The notes below the pieces were generated by a model. It had not been told where the DNA came from, searched no databases, and worked only from the letters and a program-made list of their open reading frames with translations. The position numbers and the translations under genes were made by a program. A DNA stretch of 41,816 nt, taken from assembly GCA_013816595.1 (NCBI GenBank), contig JACDEB010000009.1, positions 1 through 41,816 of the forward strand. Reading direction: 5' to 3'. The stretch comes from Sphingomonas sp. GTDB lineage: Bacteria > Pseudomonadota > Alphaproteobacteria > Sphingomonadales > Sphingomonadaceae. Positions 35,608-41,816 of this stretch are shown one piece after another (position 1 is the stretch's first letter; the number at the start of each line of letters is the position of its first letter).

Positions 35608-38226
35608 CTAGTCGAGATTGGGGCGAAGCCAGCGTGTCGCCTGCTCGAGGCTAATTGCGCGCCGCTTGGCATAATCTTCGAGCTGGTCAGGGCCGATGCG
35701 AGCGACTCCGAAATACTGACTGTCGCGGTGGCCGAAATAGAAACCCGACACCGCCGACGTCGGCAGCATGGCGTAATTCTCGGTCAGGCTGACCCCGCCA
35801 GGGGCGCCGCCGAGCATCTCGAACAAGATCGGCTTGAGGCTGTGGTCGGGGCAAGCGGGATAGCCGGGCGCCGGGCGGATCCCCTGATAGGTCTCGCGGA
35901 TAAGGTCCTTGTTGGTGAGATGCTCGTCGGCATAGCCCCACAAGCGCTGGCGAACCTCGGCATGGAGCACTTCGGCGAAGCTTTCCGCTAGCCGGTCGGA
36001 CAAGGCCTTGAGGAGGATGTCCGAATAATCGTCATTTTCGGCCTTGAAGCGCGCCAGATGCGGCTCGATTCCGTGGATTCCGACCGCGAAGCCGCCGATC
36101 GTGTCCTCGCCATCGGGATCGATGAAATCAGCCAGGCACATATTGGCGCGCCCTTCGCGCTTCTTCACCTGCTGGCGGAGGAAGGGAATGCGAACCCAAT
36201 CGTTGCCAGCAAGGACGAGCACGTCATCGCCATCGCGCCGGCACCGCCACAGCCCGACCGTCCCTCTGGGCGTAAGCCAGCGCTCGGCCAGGATCCGGTC
36301 GAGCATTTCATTGGCGTCGGCGAACAGGCTTCGGGCACTCTCTCCGACCACCCGATCGTCGAGGATCGCGGGGTAATTGCCGGCCAGCTCCCAAGCGCGG
36401 AAGAAGGGCGTCCAGTCGATCGACGCCTTGAGATCACGCAGCGGCCATTCGCCGAACGAATGCAATCCGGGCAGCGCAGGCGGCGGCGCCTTGCCCGAGG
36501 GGTCATAAGCAAATGCATTGGCGCGGACGTCGATGAGGCTCGCCAATTCGCTGTGTCCGCTGCGTTTGCGGGCCTCGCGCAGCGCGTCATAATCGGCGGC
36601 GGTGGCTGCGACCAAAGGCGCGCGCTGGGTGTCCGACATCAAGCTCGAGGCGACCCCGACCGCGCGGCTGGCGTCGAGCACGTGGATCACCGGTCCAGTG
36701 TAAGCGGGGTCGATGCGCAGCGCGGTATGCGCCTTGCTCGTCGTGGCGCCGCCGATCAGCAGCGGCAGCGCCAGACCGGCGCGCTGCATCTCGCCCGCAA
36801 CGGTGACCATTTCGTCCAATGACGGCGTGATCAGCCCGCTCAGCCCAATCATGTCGGCGTCATTGTCGTTGGCGGACTGGAGGATGTCCTGCCACGGCAC
36901 CATCACGCCCAGATCAACGACCTCGAAGCCATTGCACTGAAGCACCACGCCGACGATGTTCTTGCCGATATCGTGGACATCGCCCTTGACCGTGGCCATG
37001 ACGATCCGGCCCTTGCCGCGGGTCGATCCGGTGCGTTCCTTTTCCGCTTCGATGAACGGAATGAGGTGGGCGACCGAGCGTTTCATCACGCGGGCCGATT
37101 TGACCACCTGTGGCAGGAACATCTTGCCCGATCCGAACAGGTCGCCGACGACGTTCATACCGTCCATCAACGGGCCTTCAATGACGTGGATCGGGCGCTC
37201 CGCAGACAGCCTGGCTTCCTCGGTATCCTCGACGATATGGGCGTCGATGCCTTTGACCAAAGCGTAACTGAGGCGCTCGGCGACCGGCAGCGAGCGCCAC
37301 TCTGCCGCCGCTTTTTCCTGCGCTTCGTCAGTGCCGCGAAAGCGTTCGGCGAGCGCCACCAGCCGCTCGGTCGAATCGCCGCCGTTTTTGGGCAGCCGGT
37401 CGAGCACGACATCCTCGCACGCCTCGCGCAGCTCGGGGTCGATCGCGTCATAAACATCAAGCTGGCCGGCGTTGACGATGCCCATGTCCATGCCCGCGGG
37501 GATGGCGTGGTAGAGGAATACGCTGTGCATCGCTCGGCGCACTGGCTCATTGCCACGGAACGAGAAACTGAGGTTCGAGAGCCCGCCCGAAATATGCGTC
37601 CCGGGACATAGACGGCGGATCTGGCCCGCCGCTTCGATGAACTCGAGGGCGTAGCGGCGATGCTCGTCGATCCCGGTCGCGACGGCGAAGACATTGGGGT
37701 CGAAGATGATGTCGGTCGGATCGGTGCCATAAGCGACCAGCAGGTCGTAAGCGCGCTTGCAGATTTCGACCTTGCGCGCGGCGCTGTCGGCCTGGCCGGT
37801 CTCGTCGAACGCCATGACCACCACTGCGGCGCCATAAGCGCGGCACTTGGCGGCAAGCTCGAGGAACGGTCCCTCGCCTTCCTTGAGCGAAATCGAATTG
37901 ACCACCGGCTTGCCCGACACGCATTTGAGCCCGGCCTCGATCACGCTCCATTTGGAACTGTCGATCATCACCGGAATGCGGGCGATATCGGGCTCGGCGG
38001 CGATGCGCTTCAAGAAGGTCGCCATCGCCGCTTCGCTGTCGAGCAAGGCTTCGTCCATGTTGACGTCGAGGATCTGGGCGCCGTTTTCGACCTGATCGCG
38101 GGCAACCTCGACCGCGGCTTCAAAATCGCCGGCCAGGATCAGCTTCTTGAACCGCGCCGAGCCGGTGACGTTGCAGCGCTCGCCAATGTTCACGAAGCGC
38201 GCGCCGGCGCCGACGTCCTTGGTCAC
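35608..38226 (-). CDS. metH: Methionine synthase, cobalamin-binding and activation subunit
   Basis: 872 residues from a GTG at 38226 that overlaps the stop of the N-terminal subunit (GTGA). The ORF track start (38391) reads 55 unlike residues across that gene. Order: pterin-binding domain (1-290, [18 protein letters not shown]), cobalamin cap (about 330-420), Rossmann domain with the cobalt-ligand motif [18 protein letters not shown], and the AdoMet reactivation domain with [20 protein letters not shown]. The homocysteine-binding domain is encoded separately upstream. Together they methylate homocysteine using methyltetrahydrofolate and B12. Confidence 0.95.
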   Translation of the reverse strand: MTKDVGAGARFVNIGERCNVTGSARFKKLILAGDFEAAVEVARDQVENGAQILDVNMDEALLDSEAAMATFLKRIAAEPDIARIPVMIDSSKWSVIEAGLKCVSGKPVVNSISLKEGEGPFLELAAKCRAYGAAVVVMAFDETGQADSAARKVEICKRAYDLLVAYGTDPTDIIFDPNVFAVATGIDEHRRYALEFIEAAGQIRRLCPGTHISGGLSNLSFSFRGNEPVRRAMHSVFLYHAIPAGMDMGIVNAGQLDVYDAIDPELREACEDVVLDRLPKNGGDSTERLVALAERFRGTDEAQEKAAAEWRSLPVAERLSYALVKGIDAHIVEDTEEARLSAERPIHVIEGPLMDGMNVVGDLFGSGKMFLPQVVKSARVMKRSVAHLIPFIEAEKERTGSTRGKGRIVMATVKGDVHDIGKNIVGVVLQCNGFEVVDLGVMVPWQDILQSANDNDADMIGLSGLITPSLDEMVTVAGEMQRAGLALPLLIGGATTSKAHTALRIDPAYTGPVIHVLDASRAVGVASSLMSDTQRAPLVAATAADYDALREARKRSGHSELASLIDVRANAFAYDPSGKAPPPALPGLHSFGEWPLRDLKASIDWTPFFRAWELAGNYPAILDDRVVGESARSLFADANEMLDRILAERWLTPRGTVGLWRCRRDGDDVLVLAGNDWVRIPFLRQQVKKREGRANMCLADFIDPDGEDTIGGFAVGIHGIEPHLARFKAENDDYSDILLKALSDRLAESFAEVLHAEVRQRLWGYADEHLTNKDLIRETYQGIRPAPGYPACPDHSLKPILFEMLGGAPGGVSLTENYAMLPTSAVSGFYFGHRDSQYFGVARIGPDQLEDYAKRRAISLEQATRWLRPNLD

Positions 38227-39269
38227 GCGGCGATGACCATCGGTTCGAGCCCGGCGAGCACCGTCGCTTGGCGCGGTGCCGGGACGGCGCGCGGCGTGCA
38301 ATCGCGCGCCGCCCCGGAGATTGCGGCGATGTGCAGCGGGGTCGTCCCGCAGCAACCGCCGACAATATTGATCAGCCCATCGTCGATCCATTCGCGGACC
38401 TGGGCGGCGGTTTCGTCGGCCGCTTCGTCATAATCGCCGAGATCGTTGGGCAATCCGGCGTTGGGATAGGCCATGATCAGCGCATCGGCCGTCCCCGCCA
38501 ATGCCGCTAGATGGGGGCGCAGCTGGGCCGCTCCGAACGAGCAATTGAGGCCGATGGTCAGCGGCCGCGCATGGCGCACGCTGGCCCAGAACGCTTCGAC
38601 CGTATGGCCGCTCAAATTGCGCCCGCTGAGGTCGGTCAGGGTCATCGACACCATCAGCGGCAGCGGCCGGCCAAGCACGCCCTCGGCCTCGAGCGTGGCA
38701 GCGATCGCCGCCTTGGCGTTCAAGGTGTCGAACACGGTCTCGACCAAAATGAAGTCGACCCCGCCCTCGGCCAGCGCTTCGACCTGTTCGCGATAGACCG
38801 CCTTCATGGTGTCGAAATCGACCTCGCGATAGCCGGGGTCGTTGACGTTGGGCGACAGCGACAGAGTCTTGTTGGTTGGACCGAGCGCACCGGCGACCCA
38901 CACAATTCGGCCGTCGCGCGCGGCGATGTCGTCGGCGACTTGGCGGGTGATGCCGGCTGCGGCACGATTGATGTCGCCGACCAAATGCTCGGCGCCATAA
39001 TCGGCCTGGCTGATGCGGTTGGCGTTAAAGGTGTTGGTCGCAAGCACGTCCGCCCCGGCATCGGCGAAGGAGCGGCAGATGCGCGCGGTGAGCTCAGGCT
39101 GGGTGAGGTTGATGAGGTCGTTATTGCCCTTCTGGTCGCGAGCGAGGTCGAAAGTGCCGCGATAATCCTGCTCGACCAGCTTCTCGGCCTGGATAAGCGT
39201 GCCGTAGGCGCCGTCCTTGATCAGGATTCGCCTGGCGGCCTCCGCGCGGAAGGTGTCGGCGGCGGTCAT
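38223..39269 (-). CDS. metH: Methionine synthase, homocysteine S-methyltransferase subunit
   Basis: 348 residues from [21 protein letters not shown]; the ORF track start adds 63. It is the N-terminal Hcy-binding barrel of MetH as a free protein: [26 protein letters not shown], zinc cysteines in [16 protein letters not shown] and [12 protein letters not shown]. It ends [12 protein letters not shown] with a stop overlapping the second metH gene by 4 nt, and starts overlapping the metF stop (ATGA). Because the MetH halves are in tandem and all domains are intact, this is a two-subunit enzyme, not a disrupted gene. Confidence 0.94.
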   Translation of the reverse strand: MTAADTFRAEAARRILIKDGAYGTLIQAEKLVEQDYRGTFDLARDQKGNNDLINLTQPELTARICRSFADAGADVLATNTFNANRISQADYGAEHLVGDINRAAAGITRQVADDIAARDGRIVWVAGALGPTNKTLSLSPNVNDPGYREVDFDTMKAVYREQVEALAEGGVDFILVETVFDTLNAKAAIAATLEAEGVLGRPLPLMVSMTLTDLSGRNLSGHTVEAFWASVRHARPLTIGLNCSFGAAQLRPHLAALAGTADALIMAYPNAGLPNDLGDYDEAADETAAQVREWIDDGLINIVGGCCGTTPLHIAAISGAARDCTPRAVPAPRQATVLAGLEPMVIAA

Positions 39270-40168
39270 GCCTTGGCCCTGACGCCGAGCAAATGGCAGA
39301 TGGCGTAGCTGAGCTCGGCCCGGTTCAAGGTGTAGAAGTGGAGCTGGCGCACCCCGCCGGCGTAAAGCTGGCCGGCGAGCTCGGCGGCGACCGTCGCGGC
39401 GATCAGCTGACGCGCGTTGGGCAAAGCGTCGAGCCCTTCGAACAATTGATCGAGCCATGGCGGGATCGCCGTGCCGCAGGCGGCGGCGAAGCGCCGCGTT
39501 TGGGCGACGTTGGAGACCGGCAGGATTCCGGGCACCACCACGATATTCATGCCGGCTGCGGCGATCGCGTCCTGAAAGCGGAAGAAACAGTCGGCGGAAA
39601 AAAAGAATTGCGTGATCGCGCGATTGGCCCCGGCGTCGACCTTGCGCTTGAGATTGTCGAGGTCAGCGGCCTGATCGGGCGAGTCAGGGTGGCATTCGGG
39701 ATAGGCCGCGACCGAAATATCGAACGGCGCGATCGCCTTCAGCCCGGCGACCAATTCGGTGGCATTGGCATAGCCGTCGGGGTGCGGCGCATAGGCACTC
39801 CCGGGTTCGGCGGCATCGCCGCGCAGGGCGACGATATTGCGCACCCCCAATTGCCAATAATCGCGCGCTACCGAATCGACATCGGCCTTGCTCGCGCCGA
39901 CGCAGGTAAGGTGCGCTGCGGGCGTCAGGCTGGTCTCGGCGATAATCCGCTCGATCGTTTCGTGGGTGCGCTCGCGGGTCGATCCGCCGGCGCCATAAGT
40001 CACCGAAACGAACCGCGGATTGAGCGGCGCGAGGGTCTGGATCGACGACCACAGGGTCTCGACCATCTTGTCGCTGTTGGGGGGAAAGAATTCGAAGCTG
40101 ACCTCGATGTCGCCGCGGGCCTCGGCGAACAACGGCAAATGCTGGTTGAGGCGGTCGAGCGCGTTCAT
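39266..40168 (-). CDS. metF: 5,10-methylenetetrahydrofolate reductase
   Basis: 300 residues from MNALDRLNQHLPLFAEA; the ORF track start adds 14. A FAD-dependent TIM barrel: EVSFEFFPPNSDKMVETLW, VSVTYGAGGSTRERTH, HLTCVGASKADVD, NIVALRGDA and ANRAITQFFFSADCFF. It makes 5-methyltetrahydrofolate, the methyl donor for MetH encoded next. It overlaps both neighbours by 4 nt. Confidence 0.97.
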   Translation of the reverse strand: MNALDRLNQHLPLFAEARGDIEVSFEFFPPNSDKMVETLWSSIQTLAPLNPRFVSVTYGAGGSTRERTHETIERIIAETSLTPAAHLTCVGASKADVDSVARDYWQLGVRNIVALRGDAAEPGSAYAPHPDGYANATELVAGLKAIAPFDISVAAYPECHPDSPDQAADLDNLKRKVDAGANRAITQFFFSADCFFRFQDAIAAAGMNIVVVPGILPVSNVAQTRRFAAACGTAIPPWLDQLFEGLDALPNARQLIAATVAAELAGQLYAGGVRQLHFYTLNRAELSYAICHLLGVRAKA

Positions 40169-41124
40169 GCGGCCTTCCGCACCCGCTCGGCGGGTTTCGA
40201 GCCGCGCCACAGGGTCACCGTCAGTTCGCCGCCTTCGAGGTGATCGACCTGCTCGACTTCAAGCCCCGCCGAAGCGAACCATCCGGCCATGACATCATCC
40301 TCGAAGCCAAGCCGGATATGAGCATCGGTAAGGCGCAATTCCTCGCGCGCATGGGCCGCGAAATCGATCACCAGCAGTGTCCCGCCGGGACTGAGCACGC
40401 GCGCCGCCTCGCCGATCGCAGCCGCTGGCGAATGGGCATAATGGAGCACCTGGTGGATGATGATATAGTCGGCGCTGCGATCGGCCAGCGGAAGCGCGTA
40501 CATGTCCCCCTGGCGCAGGCTCGAGACGATTCCCGCCGCTTCCAATTTGACCCGAGCCAGCCGCAGCATCTCCGACGAGCGGTCGATGCCGATCGCCTGA
40601 ACCGCGCGCGGGCCGAACAATTCGATCATCCGCCCGGTGCCGGTACCGATATCGACCAGCCGGCCGAGCGATTTCTTGCCAAGCACGCGGTCGATGGCGC
40701 GTTCGACCTCGCTTTCGGCGACGTGGAGCGAGCGGATCTGGTCCCAGACCTCGGCCTGGGCTGCGAAATATCGACCCGCGGCTTCGGCTCGTTCGGTGCG
40801 CACGGCGTCGGTGCGCAGGGCATCGGCGGCGAATAATGCGCGGGTTTCGGCATCCGACCAGCGATCGATGAGCTCGAACATGGGTTCGACGCGCTCGCTA
40901 GCGCCGAGCGTCAGAAACACCCAGCTGCCCTCCTTGCGCCGTTCAAGGACGAAGGCATCGGCGAGGATCTTGAGGTGGCGCGACACCCGCGGCTGGCTCT
41001 GGCCAAGGACCAAGGCAAGCTCGCCGACGGACAATTCCATCGCCCGCAGGAGGGCCAGGATACGCAACCTGGTGGGGTCCGCGAGCGCCTGAAAGCGATC
41101 GGCAAGGGACAAGTCGATGTTCAC
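40165..41124 (-). CDS. ArsR-family regulator fused to a SAM-methyltransferase-like domain
   Basis: 319 residues. Residues 1-90 form an ArsR winged helix (DPTRLRILALLRAMELSVGELALVLGQSQ; recognition helix region QPRVSRHLKILADAF). Residues 115-300 are a class I methyltransferase fold with motif I LVDIGTGTGRMIE (156-168) and DMYALPLADRSADYIIIHQ. I recall SahR-type regulators of methionine and SAM recycling with this kind of fusion; the domain would sense SAM or S-adenosylhomocysteine. It heads the operon with metF and split metH, and a perfect palindrome lies 10 nt upstream of its ATG, suggesting autoregulation. Confidence 0.92.
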   Translation of the reverse strand: MNIDLSLADRFQALADPTRLRILALLRAMELSVGELALVLGQSQPRVSRHLKILADAFVLERRKEGSWVFLTLGASERVEPMFELIDRWSDAETRALFAADALRTDAVRTERAEAAGRYFAAQAEVWDQIRSLHVAESEVERAIDRVLGKKSLGRLVDIGTGTGRMIELFGPRAVQAIGIDRSSEMLRLARVKLEAAGIVSSLRQGDMYALPLADRSADYIIIHQVLHYAHSPAAAIGEAARVLSPGGTLLVIDFAAHAREELRLTDAHIRLGFEDDVMAGWFASAGLEVEQVDHLEGGELTVTLWRGSKPAERVRKAA

Positions 41125-41134
41125 GAAGTTAAGG

Positions 41135-41154
41135 ATATAAAGATATCTTTATAT
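41135..41154. promoter_or_regulatory. 20-bp perfect palindrome, probable operator of the met operon
   Basis: ATATAAAGATATCTTTATAT is a perfect inverted repeat in an AT-rich island of a GC-rich region, 10 nt upstream of the ArsR-methyltransferase start. Its size and position suit an ArsR-dimer operator that could repress the whole metF-metH operon. It may also affect the divergent lipoprotein gene 137 nt away. Confidence 0.75.
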
Positions 41155-41290
41155 AGTCAATTTTCAACTCGTCGCATAATGTCTTGTGTATTGGTAGGGA
41201 ATTCAGATATTCCAGTCGGCTGGCCTGAAACGGATTCGCACGACAGGCCGAGACCAATGCCACTTTGGCATTATTGGGAGTTGAACGATC

Positions 41291-41551
41291 ATGAAGAAAA
41301 TTGCTGTGACCGTTGCGGTTCTCGCGCTTGGCCTCGCCGCGTGCACCAAGAACGATGCCGACAACGCCGCCGTCAACGAGACCGCGGTTGAAAATGCTGC
41401 TGACGCTGACGTCAATGCCGCGACGACGAGTGCCGACAACGCGCTCGACGCCACCGGCAATGGCGTTGAAGCCACGGTCGATGCCACTGGCAACGCCGTT
41501 GGCAACGCTGCCGATGCGGTCGAAGATTCGGCTCGCAACGCGACCAACTAA
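41291..41551 (+). CDS. Small Ala/Asn-rich lipoprotein
   Basis: 86 residues. Signal peptide with lipobox (MKKIAVTVAVLALGLAAC, Cys18 lipidation). The rest is a repeating Asn-Ala-Asp pattern (SADNALDATGNGVEATVDA...) likely to form an amphipathic helix. GGGAG lies 9 nt before the ATG, and an inverted repeat AATGCCA-CTT-TGGCATT (41258-41274) is just upstream. A terminator follows at 41581. Function unknown; similar small envelope lipoproteins exist in many proteobacteria. Confidence 0.85.
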   Translation: MKKIAVTVAVLALGLAACTKNDADNAAVNETAVENAADADVNAATTSADNALDATGNGVEATVDATGNAVGNAADAVEDSARNATN

Positions 41552-41580
41552 GCTTGGTACGCTTCGGCGTGTCGATCGGA

Positions 41581-41614
41581 AAAGGGGCTGCCCGCGAGGG
41601 TGGCCCCTTTTTTT
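41581..41614 (+). terminator. Intrinsic terminator after the lipoprotein gene
   Basis: AAAGGGGC (41581-41588) pairs with GCCCCTTT (41603-41610), with a 14-nt loop, and is followed by TTTT. It lies 30 nt after the stop of the 86-residue lipoprotein gene. Confidence 0.88.
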
Positions 41615-41643
41615 ATCGCCGGGCAAAATGATAAAGTGGCGGA

Positions 41644-41816
41644 ATGAAGATATTTCTGATTCTCGCCGCGGCAGTCCTTGCGTCATGTGGCCGCGAGCAG
41701 CCAGCGGCACCGACAACCGAGCAGACCGGCCAGCTCAACGAAGCCGAAGACCTTCTCAACCAGCTCGACAAACAAGAAGGGGCGGCGCCATCCGGCACCG
41801 CCCCTCCCCAAAATAA
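41644..41816 (+). CDS. Small lipoprotein, C-terminus beyond the window
   Basis: 57 codons visible. MKIFLILAAAVLASCGREQ is a signal peptide with lipobox (ASC, Cys15). The mature part is Gln/Glu-rich (PTTEQTGQLNEAEDLLNQLD), a probable helix, then PSGTAPPQN at the edge. No stop is reached. The last part also forms an AGGGGCGG/CCGCCCCT hairpin (41778-41805). AAGTGGCGGA precedes the ATG but no strong Shine-Dalgarno is seen. Function unknown. Confidence 0.65.
   Translation, partial: MKIFLILAAAVLASCGREQPAAPTTEQTGQLNEAEDLLNQLDKQEGAAPSGTAPPQN

Noticed and set aside
38223-38226. MetH split as a frameshift artefact
   Set aside because: The two genes overlap as GTGA, each has complete domains, and two-part MetH is known in alphaproteobacteria; so it is a real split.
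1-41816. tRNA, rRNA, insertion sequence, prophage or CRISPR loci
   Set aside because: I found no tRNA cloverleaf in the gaps, no transposase or integrase, and no direct-repeat array.

Overview
The window is GC-rich alphaproteobacterial chromosome, most likely from the order Sphingomonadales (inference). Reasons: a CtrA-type cell-cycle regulator with GANTC sites upstream, a methionine synthase split into two polypeptides, adk directly after secY, the family resemblance of the proteins, and short GC-rich interspersed repeats of the kind common in sphingomonad genomes.

Region 1 (1-16600, all minus strand) is the str-S10-spc ribosomal superoperon in canonical order: rpsL-rpsG-fusA-tuf-rpsJ-rplC-rplD-rplW-rplB-rpsS-rplV-rpsC-rplP-rpmC-rpsQ-rplN-rplX-rplE-rpsN-rpsH-rplF-rplR-rpsE-rpmD-rplO-secY-adk. 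Most genes abut or overlap by a few bases. Unusual here are a long Ala/Pro/Glu plus Arg/Gly N-terminal extension on S5, an acidic Ala-rich C-terminal tail on L3, a set of hairpins between rpsJ and rplC, a terminator-like hairpin between rplO and secY, and repeats inserted between fusA, rpsG and rpsL.

Region 2 (16600-25700) holds a MerR/TipAS regulator, a small secreted protein read divergently from it, and a nine-gene minus-strand run. In transcription order the run is pdhC (E2), a small membrane protein broken by a frameshift, a YciA-like thioesterase, lpdA (E3), a secreted amidohydrolase, a ZnT9-like CDF transporter, a cupin, a class IV aminotransferase and a sulfotransferase-like protein. 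The last two overlap by 4 nt.

Region 3 (25700-35600) carries uspA, msrC-arfB-rluA, ctrA, an unknown membrane protein, bpt, ilvA, a YtcJ-like amidohydrolase broken by a frameshift, and a DsbD/ScsB-type thiol:disulfide reductase.

Region 4 (35600-41160, minus strand) is a methionine/one-carbon operon: an ArsR-methyltransferase fusion regulator, metF, metH N-terminal part, metH C-terminal part. All junctions overlap, and a perfect 20-bp palindrome sits just upstream of the regulator. Region 5 has two small lipoprotein genes; the last runs off the window.

Most of the window is housekeeping. The parts most worth a second look are the S5/L3 extensions, the rpsJ-rplC structured leader, the aminotransferase/sulfotransferase pair, repeat DNA translated inside the E2 linker, the palindrome-controlled split metH operon, and two frameshifts that could each be repaired by one extra G in a GGG run.
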